NCBI GenBank assembly: GCA_902702965.1
Contig: CACRXP010000006.1
Location: 1,317,515 to 1,381,514, forward strand
Direction of reading: 5' to 3'
Origin: Spirometra erinaceieuropaei
Taxonomy: Eukaryota; Platyhelminthes; Cestoda; Diphyllobothriidea; Diphyllobothriidae
Length of the DNA stretch: 64,000 nt
The notes below the pieces were generated by a model. It did no database searches and had not been told where the DNA came from. It saw nothing but the letters and a program-made list of their open reading frames with translations. Shown here piece by piece: positions 30,860 through 43,240 of the stretch (within the stretch, counting starts at the first letter, position 1; every line of letters starts with the position of its first letter). The position numbers and the translations under genes were made by a program.

Positions 30860-32569
30860 ATTTCGCTAGTCCAACGCCGTGGCATGCGTTTTCACGGGTA
30901 AATTAAGATTACAAAATAGGCAGCATAAGTACGCCTTGAGCCAGTTTCTCCCTGCGACTTGCAGTATCAGACCGAATTTGTTGTCGCCTTTAACAAGTAT
31001 GACTTGCTGTAACGACCAATAGCACCGATGTTCAACACCGATACAGGAAGATGAAGTGTCAGTTCAGCTTTTCCACCCGACTGCAAGCTCCTGAGTTGCC
31101 TGCATCTTCCATCCCAGACTGGCTAGAGGCCTATGACTTCCAGCGGGTGTTTCGGGGGTGTTCTGAAGTAATCAGTCGTTCAAGCCAACTTCGAAGAGGA
31201 CAGGGTGACAAAGAAGCCCAAAAATAAAATCCTCGTGTGACTTACTCATAACCAATGAAGATGACCCAAGGTGTCAGTTCGGCGCGATTTGTGGAGGTGA
31301 GCTCATTCAGGGTGCATAGGTACTCTAGTTGAACGCGTTCAGCGAGGCCTGGATCCATCCCGGAAACAGTTCCAAATGTGGTTTTGGGTATAATGTTCAG
31401 CTAGACTGGCCCAGATCTTGGCTGCCGTCTTGATCGGAGGGAGAAAATCGCCTGGCGCAAAACGCACCCAGCTTTCCCTTAAAAGCCCGCCGACATCCAC
31501 CGAATTGGGAGTCGACCGCTTACGGGGCCAGTTGGGCATCGGTTACTGGTTGAGGTACTGGATTAAAAGCACTGTTTTCTCAGAGATGCCGTCTTGCACC
31601 AATTCCTTCGGGTTTCCGTAGTCGGTAGTCATTATCAAGGCAGGAGGCCAGCGCTAAATTCCACGGGGTCAGGATTAGTGTTGGGCTTTGCGGTTAGGGT
31701 TGGAGCTAAAGCAAGGATCCTGGAAAAAGCAGCCCCTGCAATTTAGCGCAAGACCAGCTATTACACGGCTCATCCCATCAATCTTTTGCTTAACCCCGTG
31801 GCGTGGGCTTTCGCGTATAAGTGAGGATTGCAAAATAGATGGCACAAATATGCCCTGAGCCAGTTTCACGTAAAGGTGAAATCTCCCGTAGGCAGGTTTC
31901 ACCGCGACTGCCCAATTTGCTGACACATAGATTTACTTTGAAGGAAACATTAGCAAATCTATGAATAATAGCACACGCGAGTACTCACAAAAATATGTGT
32001 CGTAGACTCATAGAAAAATTACAATGTACACGTTCTACAAATAAACTAATTATCGACAACGATTTTCTCCAAAATTAGTATACGAAATACTCCTTATCCT
32101 TCCCATTTGATGCGATTGCAATTATACTAACTTTCAAAGATCAAAGCAAAGGTGAACTTCAGTCAAGGTCACATTTCATTTAAGGAAATTTCTACGAGTG
32201 TCAAAGATGAGACCCGTTCAAGATTTGACTGGCTTCCGTTCAGGAAGTTGGCTTAAAGTGGTGTTCGACACAAACCGCATTCATACTCTCGCCTAAACAA
32301 ACATTTCTACTAGACTGCGCATCAGAATACTTCAGACAATTTTATACAATTTCCGGCATATCCCGTAGGCTCGCATAACAGAATCTCGTTAGTTGAAACC
32401 TTCCTGTGGCTTTCAATATCAGACCGAATTTGTTGTAGTCTGCAGGTCAATCTCACAGTTACTACGATCCCAATCTAAGTACAGCGCAGCTGCCTCGTCC
32501 AAATAAATGAAATGTTCCTCGGCTGCTCGTTAAATTTCGGCCTTTCAATATTTCTTGTCTAGGAAGGGT

Positions 32570-32650
32570 ACCCACTCCCGAATCTGAACCCCGGACGCAA
32601 CCCCAACTCTATCTTAAACCCAATCCTAAACTTAACCCCCAACAGTATAT
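32570..32650. repeat. Decayed telomere-like tract in repeat B
   Basis: Degenerate CCCTAA-related run (AACCCCAACTC, TAAACCCAATCCTAAAC). Its counterpart in the opposite arm is at 41,480-41,545 as TTAGGG-like sequence. Confidence 0.65.
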
Positions 32651-33429
32651 ATATTCGCAGAAAATTAACGAAGAATCACATGTTTTGCTGCGCACTGTGT
32701 CCTGCTGAGCGTGGGGGGAGAGGGCATATCAGCAACCCCCTACCGAGGGACTTCCCCCAACATCAATCTCATTTTCTCGGATAGGGAAAGGGCGGTTCTC
32801 AGTTCATGCCGAAGTTTGGAATGGATTCGGCAGTCTGAGGTAAAACATTAGACTGTTGTAATTTTTCATGAATTAATATCCTTAATATAGAGAATTCAAA
32901 TCCCAGAAGCAAATCGTTTGAAGAAACACCAGCTGACTGCACATGTAAAGCTTTCAAAACTCCAATTTCACTTTGACGTAATATTGGGAAAACGATAAAA
33001 TTCATTAGAAGTGGTTAATTACACGGGCTGTACAAGGCATACATTTTGCGGACTCTCCCCAACAGTGGGGAAAATTCTGCTATTCATTACTAACTGACAA
33101 AAAGCTAAAATCAGGTCCGAAGCCTGAATTATCATCTTCTCAAAAACGTCGGTGGTTTCTTATCCGTTTCTAACGATTGGCTGCGCCTATGAATGTCTAC
33201 GTCAACCTGTAATTATAAATGCTAGTTAATGTCCGCATCATTTACTTACCAGATATCGACAGGAGAATGCAATTATGTTACTTCGATTAAAGTTCCTTCA
33301 ATAAATTCCAACGAGAGGCGATCGGCTAAGGTCACACCAAATTCTTAAAAGTCGCCTCGAAAAAACCCGAATTTTCTCCCTAAAGTTCCAAAATCCCCGG
33401 ACGCACATGCCCGAAGAAATTAAACTCTA

Positions 33430-34190
33430 ACACTGGGCGACGTTTCAACTGCTTGCATATAGGACGTTTATTATCCAAATGCGAATTTATTGTAATGACA
33501 TTTTAAATTTCCAGTTTATTGTCATTAGTACGGTTGTGTCCACTGACTGTCACCTACTATGAACTGTCCAGTTGCCACTAACCATTCTGGATAATAGGAG
33601 CAAATTCATGAAAGACTTTGATGAAGACACAAACAGTTGGCGGACCAGCTTCGCGAACATATACATCGCGACAGAAAGGAGTTCTAAAAAATCGACCGTA
33701 GCAGAACACACTCATACGATGCACATTTATACCCAACAGCAATAAGAACGACGATCCAGCCCGCAGCAATTCAACTCGTATCGAAAAAACCAGACATTAT
33801 ATCGAAAGGGTTAGAGATTCTAAGACGTACTTACTAGAAGCAATTACACAATAACACAGGAGACGTTTCAACTGCGTGCATATAAAAAAACTTATCATTT
33901 AAATGCATGCTTTATTGCGGTGCGTCTTAAGTTTTGCACTTAATGTCACTGGTACGATTATTTCCGCAGACTCGCATCTTCTATGAACTGTCAGATCGCC
34001 ACTAGCGTTCATCTGTTTTCGCCGGTTGGATAACATTGATGAAGACAGAGATGTTGGCGTGTCAACTTAGCAAACATCCACACCGCGACAGAATGGAGTC
34101 ATACAAAAAATTGATTGCAGCAGAACACACTCCTAGGATGCACATTTACCCGCAATAGCAATTAGAACGATGATCCGGTCAGCTGCAATC
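33430..34190 (-). repeat. Tandem duplication inside repeat B
   Basis: About 33,430-33,790 and about 33,860-34,190 are two diverged copies of one segment: both have GACGTTTCAACTGC near one end, TATGAACTGTC in the middle, and GCAGAACACACTC followed by GATGCACATTTA at the other. The right arm has only one copy, at about 40,390-40,730. Confidence 0.8.
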
Positions 34191-34559
34191 CGAGAAACAT
34201 CAAGGATGAGAACACACTGCAATTTCTCATCATTGGCTGATGACTGCTTGCTGGATCCTATCTTAATTTGTCTGCATATCATCAGACTCTTCACTTGCTT
34301 ACATTTGAATGACATCCCGGATAGGCCTGCGGTCGAGGCATAAACTTCGATCAAACATCCCTTTCCCCGGTCCTCACGGCCCGCAAGGCAAAGACCAGTT
34401 TCTGTTTGCTTCGACGTTAAACCCACCCCCACCTAGTAAACAGGACATTTTGGAGAAAAAGCCAATCAATGCAAAGCATAAATTGATTTCCAAATTTCAA
34501 GACCTAATACCACAACTATGCTAATAAAATCTACGAATACGTGCAAAGACAGAAACTTA

Positions 34560-34665
34560 CTGACTCACAATAATAAGCTGGGACATTTGAAATGGGAGTG
34601 ACGATAATCGAAAACGCATTTCAGAATTTCGGCCAACATTTCATCAGATCGGCCACTCACTGGAC
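34560..34665. repeat. Terminal fragment of foldback element A
   Basis: Only the last about 100 bases of A are present: GCATTTCAGAATTTCGGCC and the end CGGCCACTCACTGGA. It sits between repeat B and the flank of repeat C, mirroring the A copy at 39,075. Confidence 0.75.
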
Positions 34666-35689
34666 ATCCATAAGCATTGATCCCATCACTAACACAGTCA
34701 TGTGCGCGTTATGCTCAAGCAATTATTCTTACTCCCCGACGTTTTCGTCTGAAACATAGTTTTCGTGACCACAGTGTACTCCTTCGGAATCGGCTTGGTC
34801 TCTGGATCCTCGATCGTAAAAGAAGAGGAGTTTTCGGAAGAGGAAGCTTCTGCTTGTTTGCCTGAGGTTTCGCTTTCCCATCCAAAACCCTTCATCAGAA
34901 GCACATACAGATGGACGCACCTGGGGAGTGGTTACTGAATCCTGTAATTACAGCCTCCTTCGTGTCATTACCACTCTCAGCACCGACTGCCTCTCAGTGT
35001 GGATTCGAGAAGGGCGGTCGCAGAGTCAGCCTCAGTCGTTCTATCCCCCTCTCATCCCTCTTCCAGCCACCAGCAGCATCAGCGACCGTTTCTGTGACCT
35101 GACACCATACACACACCTAACGAGTGCAACACATCTGCTGCACCTTCGCGCCACACACGACTGATGTTCATCAAAGAACACTGTTCTCTCACAAATCCAA
35201 CATGTACATTCTCACCCACAACGTCTCGCCCGCCGTTACGAAGCTGCCAGCTGACATTGCATGATTATTGCATGAGGCGTGGATGTGGTCTCGCCTAGAT
35301 CGCAGTTGGTAAGCGGACGGCCACTGTAGCCCTAATCCCAACCTTAACCCTACCCCTTACCTCAACCGTTACTGTTAACCGTTAACCCATACGGCAACCC
35401 TAACCTTAGCCAAAATCGTAAACGTAACCATAGCCCTTAGACGTAGCCGTAAATGAGAAGCCTGACCGTAGTACTGGAACCTATTCGTACGCTCAAACCC
35501 TAACCATAACCCGAAAACCTAAGCCTAAAGGCATAACCCTAACCGGAAAATCGGAGACCATTAACCGGCACCCTAATCCTAGGCTCAGACGTAAAACGAA
35601 AACCAAATGGGTCAGATGTGATTATGGAGCCCCACAAAATAACCCCAGTAAACAAACTCCCCAGCCACCTCTAATGCGGGTCCATGCTA
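34666..35689. repeat. Flank with an empty A site and telomere-like tract
   Basis: 35,100-35,285 read on the minus strand matches the two sides of the A insertion at 46,992-47,983 without A (empty site at the TA, 35,205-35,206). 35,330-35,590 is a decayed CCCTAA-type array (AACCTTAACCCTACCC, CATAACCCTAACCGG). No gene seen. Confidence 0.75.
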
Positions 35690-36540
35690 CCAACTGGGAT
35701 CTAGCCGTGGTCTCTTCCTGTTGCTTGATGTTTGTACGTGTGTGTGTAACCGAACAGACCCCTGCGAATAGGAATTACGTTTGCTCGTGCTTACCTGCGT
35801 GTCAGCATGGAAAGTACCGACAGATGAGGTCAGGTCTATCCTGTTTCCGTATGCACACATCCGGCTGAATGGGTTCGCACATTGGCTGTACGTTCTGAGA
35901 AAGGGTGGGTAGGGAGTGAATGGGTTCGTAATGGGTGTTGGCGGGACTCCCAGAAAATGGGGGGTCTCCATTCCAACTATGCTGGATTTAGATGTGGCAG
36001 TACAGGTAAATATATCATTGGAGTATATGGTCACAAAGTGGACAAGTTGGCACGGTGTCTATGTTGCTGATGTTTGATCTAGTGTGTGCTGGCGGTGTGC
36101 CGGTGGCGGTGGGAATTCCGGTGTCTGGTCAGCGTAAACCAATGCGGGAATGAGAGCCAGGAAGTGTGACTTCCGTAGTAGCAGTGGTAGTGGTGGTGGT
36201 GTTGCACGTTTCGGCCAGGACGGTGGCATCGGCAGCGACGATTTATGACTAAAGAAGTCTAGACGACTGTGTCTACATTGTAGTAGGTCCGTCCGGCCGC
36301 ACTCCGCCCCCCTTGATCGCCCACCAACCTCATCTTGGCCTTCTTCACCTTACCGCTGTTTCAGTCCCCAGAGTGCCCTCCTTCTTCTCCTGCTCATTAC
36401 CTTCGGCCGTCCTGCTCCCCTCAGCCTCATCGCAATTCTCAAATGACCACGCCTCAATTTCCGATTACTTCATGCAGTATTGTACAGGTTTGATGAGGAA
36501 TAGTCTAAAGATTTCGATCCAACTTATTCGCACACCACGG
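35690..36540 (-). repeat. Repeat C, minus copy
   Basis: Reverse-complement match to about 38,400-38,935 and to 46,130-46,850. Landmarks on the minus strand: ACTACAATGTAGACACAGTC, ACGGAAGTCACACTTCCTGG, CCAGACACCGGAATTCCCAC, and GAACGTACAGCCAATGTGCG. Small frames inside differ between copies and do not look coding. Confidence 0.85.
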
Positions 36541-38119
36541 ACTGCCAGGACCAAGGACTTAATTTGGTACTATGGCCTGGAGTCTTCGAGCACGTATAAG
36601 CGTGAACTGGAGGTTTCATGTTTTCGCGTTTGACAATCCCGCCGTCGCGATGACGTCCTGGACAGTTTCTCGAAAATGAAGTAGCTGTTAGCTATTGGCA
36701 TCGGCTATGCCCTTTTCCTGCAATGCCTCTCGCATTGATAAGCGCCGACACCGATCCACTGACAAATCTACAGCGCTGATGCGGAGAGGAAGATCTTCTT
36801 TCATCTGTAAGTAGGCTCTGAGTGTGCGTGCGTGTGCGTGTGTTTGTGTGTGTGTTGATTAGAAGGTTATTGGTTAGATGGAAGTTGGTAGCCCTCCCGT
36901 CACCGAAAACTCCCAACTACCTGTCTTACGGGACCGGTGGTAATAGGGGCTATATGGGTTGGGCAAATGAGTGGAGGCGTAAATGGCGTTTGTGATGTAT
37001 GCCTGGAATTGACGCTCCTGGTAAAGTGGAGGCCTAATTTAAATAAGGTAAAAAATGAAAGGAGGGTATAGAAATAAGCATAGATATTTAGTACGGTATG
37101 TGGAATAAATGCATTCTTGCCCCAGATTGGAAAGAATAGCGAGTGAAGGCGAACAATCAATAGGAAGAACGCAGTATGTCCTAAGGTCATTCCGCAGTAT
37201 GTGCGATAGTACTCTAACCGACAGAATAGACATGAGAACACGAGAATCAAGTAGCGGCACTCAGAACGCCGCAACGCAAGCGGGGTAAGACTTTAATGCG
37301 AAAAATATGTTTGGGCGAAAGAGAAAATCTGCAAATAATAGTGTATTGTCACTGTGGCCACATCTAGGATTAAAACTATTGCAGTAGTTTTTTGCTATAC
37401 GTGAATGGTGTACTATACAATGTAAAGAGGAATTAGCACTCTGTATATGAAGTTGCACTTTGTTCTGTTTGCAGAGCCCAGTCTCTTAGAAGGCGAAGGA
37501 AAGCAGGACCGCAAGTGGATAGGCCGACAGATTATTCGCGGATCCTGGAAATAATCCAGTCGTCCTACCTAGTGCAGTATCTCTAACAGAAAGGACTACT
37601 GACCTGTAGGGTCTTATGTAGATGTCGAAAGGTCATACCCTTACAAATACTGCGACAGAACACGGATGGTTATGCCTTCAGGTAACATCTGGGTACTGTG
37701 GTATGCAGCCTAGGATAGGACCTCTAAAATGAATCAGATACAGGTAACACAGTGCGCGCATGCAATTACAAGCATAATAAGAAGCATGATGAATCATAAT
37801 CCGCCTAGGATAAATCTTTCGTCCTTTACTAAAGATTTCCGTGTGGGGGTGATATATAATGAGTCTATATAGACATTTTTGCAGCGCCTCGCTCTCGGGG
37901 CGGTTAGAGTGAAAAGGAAAGTCATCCTGACAGGGCTTCTGCGCGTGCACTCCCAGACATAATGAGAACGTAATCACAGAGCTTGAAATCGAGCCAGTAA
38001 GTGCAATTGTAGAATCAGTGGGCAGGGCTACCAACTACCATCCTACCAACGTAAGCAAGCTGATTGTGTTCGTCATGAATGCAGAGATACGATCTTCGGA
38101 ACAGGAATGTTCAGCTCCC
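36541..38119. other. Centre of the inverted arrangement; no gene seen
   Basis: Contains a TG-rich tract at about 36,822-36,858. Several short frames have no motifs. I did not find this 1.6 kb repeated elsewhere in the window. Confidence 0.5.
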
Positions 38120-38934
38120 TAACGTTTCCGAATCTCACTTGACTGCATCATAAGAGGCAGTCAGAGAGAAGGGTGGTGATGATACGAATAATGTTTGACG
38201 TGTGTCTGTCCGGGAGACTGTTGCCGGTAATATCGGAATGCAAATAGCAGTGGGAACACCGGTTTTCGAATGGAATCGAGTGGAGAGGGCCAAGGCGTAC
38301 CAAGGGGCAAACAAACAGACTACAGCTGAGTAACGTAACTCCTCCTCATTGTTGACTTGCAAGTAGGAAGTGGGTTGACCTAGTTGCGCACCATGGGACC
38401 CACTACAATGTAGACACAGTCGTCTAGACTTCTTTAGTCATAAATCGTCGTTGCCGATGCCACCGTCCTCGCCGTAACGTGCAACACCACCACCACTACC
38501 ACCGCTACTACGGAAGTCACACTTCCTGGCTCTCATTCCCGTATTGGTTTACGTTGACCAGACACCGGAATTCCCACCGCCACGGGCACACCGCCAGTGG
38601 ACACTAGATCAAACATCAGCAACATGGACACCGCACCAAATGGTTCACTTTGTGACCATATACTCTAATGATATATTTACCTGTATTGCCACACCTGAAT
38701 CCAGCACAGTTGGAGTGGAGACCCCAGTATCTGGGAGTCCCGCCAACACCCATCACGCATCCACTCACCCCCTACCCACCCTCTCTCAGAACTTACAGCC
38801 AACGTGCAAACCCATTCAGCCGGATGTGTGTATACGGAAACAGGATAGGCCTGACCGCATCTGTCAGTACTTTCCATGCTGGCACGCAGGTAAGCACGAG
38901 CAAACGTAATTCCTATTCGCATGGGTCTATTCGG

Positions 38935-38935
<1 letters not shown>
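38120..38935 (+). repeat. Repeat C, plus copy
   Basis: Starts with a segment (GAGACTGTTGCCGGTAAT, then GGGGCAAACAAACAGACTAC) also found at 45,640-45,770, then the C landmarks listed for the minus copy. Ends at the CA microsatellite. Confidence 0.85.

Positions 38936-38990
<55 letters not shown>
38936..38990. repeat. (CA)n microsatellite at the end of repeat C
   Basis: More than 20 CA units. The related C copies have only a few CA units (35,730s, minus) or none (46,880s), so it has expanded in this copy. Confidence 0.95.
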
Positions 38991-39074
38991 GCCCACATGG
39001 GGAGTAAGGATAATGGCTTGAGCATAAAACGCATATGACTGTGTCAGTGACGAAATCAGTGTTTATGGAGGCAT

Positions 39075-39760
39075 AGTGAGTGGCCGATCTCACGAAACGT
39101 AAGCCAAAATTATGAAATGCGTTTTCGATTCAGAAGGATTACTTAGGTGGGGTTGTAATACTGATTATCATGTGGCATAATACTACGATATTTCGGACTC
39201 GCCAGGATGTTGGCTTCTAAATACGCTTGTTTTCCACCTCCTACAGTATCCGAACTCGGCAAAAAATGACTGCTTAAGCGATATGACTTTTTCGCATTGA
39301 TTTTCGATGGTCTTATAAATTAAAATATATTTAATATAAGACATTATAAAAATATGCATTTTCACCCTTTTGGTAGAAAATCACATTGCCTTCAAAGTTT
39401 ATACCCGAAAGAAGGTTATCATTCGGTTTTTCAAAAAAATATATTTGTAAGATTTTTAAGGCCTTTTGATGTCCCTACACACAGCATCATGCATTTCCAT
39501 TGACCAATGCTCTTCATGAAATGAACAACATAGTACGCATCCATTGCAACATTTTATGAACTCCATGTGGTGTCTTCTTAAAGCCATAGAAGAATATATG
39601 ATTTTTGGTACGCGGAAAGCATGCGGCCTGTGGACTGAAATTGCTAAACGCTAATGTAACTGCCGCTCCGGCTTAAAATTATTCCGGAATTGGAAACTTT
39701 TTCTAAATCTTAATACACACTTTCTTTGAGCATAAAATGTGGATGCATTTAGGAGTCTTT
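39075..39760 (+). repeat. Foldback element A, right arm missing
   Basis: Left arm starts near CATAGTGAGTGGCCGATC and continues with GAAATGCGTTTTCGATTC, GATTTTCGATGGTCTTATAA, then the internal segment (CATCCATTGCAACATTTTATG, as at 56,560). The right arm is absent and repeat B begins about 200 bases later. Confidence 0.8.
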
Positions 39761-39959
39761 TTTAGGCAGATAACGGCAGTTGTTTGGTACAGACTGCCTA
39801 CTGCCATGCAGGACATTGCGCGGACACATAACACTCTGTCCCTGGTCTGCAGGGAAGGCATTTATTTCATTCATCAATGAGGGTTGGGCAGTTATTGCAT
39901 GTATCATTTCAAACGTCTCAGCTTTTTATTGCCGGCCAGTAAATTTCTGTCTTTTCACG

Positions 39960-42900
39960 CAGTCATAGATTTTATAAGCATAGTAGTGGTATTAGGCCTT
40001 GAAATTTGGAAGTCAATTTATGCTCTGCGTTTATTGGCTTTTTCTCTAAAATGTTCTGGCAGCTAGGAGGTTGGGGAAAGAGGGAACGAAGGCGGGGGTT
40101 TAAGGTCGAATTGAACAGAACCTGGTCTTCGCCTGGGGGGCTGTGTATCCTACATACCCTTATTTTCGTAAGGCAAGGCTTAACGGTAATGAGAATAAGG
40201 AACCTATGAGGACCGGGCGGTGGAACTATGGTCGAAGCTGAGATTTCGAACGCAGGCCTATTTGGGATGTCATTCCCATTTAAGCAGCTGTCGAGTCTGA
40301 TGGTATGCAGACAGGTTAAGATAATACCCAGGAAGCAGTCATCAACCAATGATGAGAAATTGAAGTGCGTTCTCATCCTTGATGTTTTTTGAGTTGCAGT
40401 GGACTGTATCATCCTTTTTATTGCTATTGCGTATAAATGTGGATCGTAGGAGTAGGTTCTGTTGCAATCAATTTTTTGTATTACACCCCTCTGTCGTGAT
40501 GAATATGTTCGCGAAGTTGGTATGCCAACTGTATCTGTCTTCATCAAGGTGATCCCACCGGCCAAAAGAGGTGAGCGCTAGTGGCGATCGGACAGTTCAT
40601 AGAAGATGGGAGTCTTCGAAATAATCGTACCAGTGACATTTAATGGTAAACTTAAAACGCACGGCAAAAAAGTGTGCATTTAAATGATAAGCGTCCTATG
40701 TGAACGTAGTTGAAACGTCGTCCAATTTTAGTGTGTAATTGCTTCTAGTAAGTGCGTCCTAGAATCTGAGACCCGGTAGACATAATATCTGGATGTTTGG
40801 ACACGAGTTTCAAGAATTGAATTTGGCTTAGGCCGGTCCGTTGTTGTTGGAATTTATTAAGTAACGTTTAATTGAAGTAACATCCTGACTCTCTCCTGTT
40901 CAAAGCTGGAAAATGACACAAACGCATTTAAAATTTGCTGATAGCTTAAAATAGTTATTCATAGGCATAAGCCACCGTTAGAAATGGATAATGAAAGCCT
41001 CGACATTTTTTGAGAATACGAAAATTCAGGCTTCGGACCTAACTCTAGCTTTTTGCCAGTTTCCAACTGATATCAGAATTCTCCCCAATGTTAGGTACAA
41101 TCCGGAAAATGCACTCGTTGTATGATCCGTGTAAATAACCACTCCAACTGCAGCTTTATCGTCCTCCCAGCATTACGACTGAATGGAATGGGAGTTCTCA
41201 AAGCTTTACATTTATTCTTTGTTTGTATTTCCCAGAATGATTTGCTTCTGCAGTCGAAATTCTCTGAATTAAAGATACCCACTCAGACTGCCGAATCCAC
41301 TCCAAACTTCAGCATAAACTAAGAACCACCCTTTCCTTATCCGAGAAAGTGAGATTAATGTTGGAGGAAGTCCCTCGGTAGGGATTGCTGATATGCCCTC
41401 TCCCCCCACGCTCAGCAGGACGCAGGAAAAAAGAGTCCCGCAATACACGTGGTTCTGCGCTAAATTCCAGCGAGTATGTATATTGTTGGGGTTAGGTTTA
41501 GGATTAGGTCTAAGGTGGGGTTTGGGTTGAGTTTAGGGTTCAGCTTCGGGAATGGGTACCCTTCCTGGACAAGCAATATTGAAAGGCCAAAATTTAACGA
41601 ACAGCCGAGGAACAAGTCGTTTATTCGGACGAGGCAACTTCGCTGTATTTAGATTGGCATCGTAGTAACTGTGAGATTTACCTGCAGGCTACAACAAATT
41701 CAGTCTGATATTGTAAGCCGCAGGCAGGCTTCAGCTGGTGAGATTCAGTTATGCGAGCCTACGGGATATGCCGGAAATGGTATAAAATTAACTGAAGTAT
41801 TCTGATGCGCAGTCTAGTGGAGAGGATTGAGTAGGTGAGCTTATGAATGCGGTTTGTGTCGAGCACCAGTCCAAGCCAACTCCCTGAACGGACGCCAGTC
41901 GAATCTTGAATGGGTCTCATCTTTGGCACCCGTAGAAATTTCACTTAATGAAAAGTTGCCACTTAACTGAAGTTCACCTTTGCTTTGATCTTTGAAATTA
42001 GTTTAATTGGAATCGCATTAAATGGGAAGGATAAGAAGTATTTCATACACTCATTTTGCAGAAAATCGTCGTTGATAAGCCGTCGCGAAATTTACTGTTT
42101 CCAATAAATTCTGCTGTCTATGCATGCTTAAAAAGAGTATTTGTTTTTTTGTAGAATGTGTATATTTTAATTTTTTCTATGAGTCTACTACACTTATTTT
42201 TGCGAGTGCCCGTGTGAACCATTATTCACAGATTTTCTAATGTTTCCTTCGAAGTAAATGACTTAAGTTATGTGTCAGCAGATTTTGCAGTCGTTGGGAA
42301 TCCCGTCTACGGGAGATTCTACCTTTACATAAAATTGGCTCAGGGCGTATTTATGCCATCTATTTTGCAATCCTCACTTACACGGGAAAACGCATGCCAC
42401 GGCATTGGACAAGTGACTGATGGGATGACCCGTGTGATGGATGTTCTTGCACTAAATTGCGGAGGTTGCCTTTTACAGGATCCTTACTTTAGCTCCAATC
42501 CTAACCGCAAACCCTAACTCCAACCCTAATCCTGACGCCGCGGAATTTAGCTCTGGCCTCCTGACTTGGTACTGTCTGCCAAATAAGGAAAACCGAAGGA
42601 ATTGGTGCAAGATAGCACCTCTGAGTACACACTGCCTTTAATCCAATTCCCCAATCATTATCCGAAGCCCAACTGGCCCAGTAAGCGGTTGACTCCCAAT
42701 TCGGTGGATGTCGGCGGGTTTTTAAGGGAAAGATGGGTGCGTTTTGCGCCAGGCGATTTCCTCCCTCCGATCAAGACGGCAGCCAAGATCTGGGCCAGTC
42801 TAACTGAGCGTTATACCCAAAACCACATTTGGAACTGTTTCCGGGATGGATCTAGGCCTCGCCGAACGCGTTCAACTAGAGTATCTATGCGCCTGAATGA

Positions 42901-43240
42901 GTTCACGTGCACAAATCGCGCCAAACTGACACCTTGGGTCATTTTTATTGGTTACAAGGACTATAAGTCACACGAGGACTTTATTTTTATTATTCTTTGT
43001 CACCCCCCCCTCTTCGGAAGAAAACGAAATTGGTTTGAACGACTGACTACTTCAGACCACCCCCGAGACACCCGCTGGAAGTCATAGTCCTCTAGCCAGT
43101 CTAGGATGGAAGATGTAGGCAACTCAGGAGCTTGCAGTCGGGTGGGCAAGCTGAGTTAACACTTCATCTCCCTGTGTCGGTGTTGAACATCGGTGCTGCT
43201 GATCGTTAGAGCAAGTCATACTTGTTAAAGCCGTGGTGAC
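39960..43240 (+). repeat. Repeat B, right arm
   Basis: Reverse-complement partner of 30,990-34,560. Contains telomere-like tracts at 41,480-41,545 and 42,480-42,535. Open frames at 42,272-42,517 and 42,602-43,087 also occur in part in the left arm but their differences do not look constrained. Confidence 0.87.
41480..41545. repeat. Decayed TTAGGG-like tract in repeat B
   Basis: Runs such as GGGGTTAGGTTTAGGATTAG and GAGTTTAGGGTTCAG. Equivalent to 32,570-32,650 in the other arm. Confidence 0.7.

Larger units (their letters stand above)
30860..34560 (-). repeat. Repeat B, left arm of a large inverted arrangement
   Basis: Collinear, in reverse complement, with about 39,960-43,240. Anchor matches visible by eye include 31,339-31,540 with 42,650-42,860, 32,690-33,000 with 41,180-41,430, and 33,960-34,030 with 40,540-40,650. 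The copies look roughly 80% alike, so this is not a recent duplication. The first about 130 bases (30,860-30,990) are a second, truncated start of the same unit, so B can be tandem. No protein domain is recognisable. Confidence 0.85.

Noticed and set aside
31675..31926. Matching open frames in both B arms (83 codons here, 81 at 42,272-42,517)
   Set aside because: They align without gaps, but about a third of the residues differ, most nucleotide changes alter the protein, and there is no known domain. It looks like neutral drift of a repeat.
36822..36858. TG-rich tract as a regulatory site
   Set aside because: Ordinary microsatellite with no gene next to it.
38544..39021. Overlapping frames of 121 and 117 codons in repeat C
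   Set aside because: Part of the length is CA repeat read as Thr-His, and other C copies are broken in these frames.
42602..43087. 161-codon plus-strand frame in the right B arm
   Set aside because: The same sequence in the left arm (31,100-31,540) is not open over this length, and no motif is recognisable.
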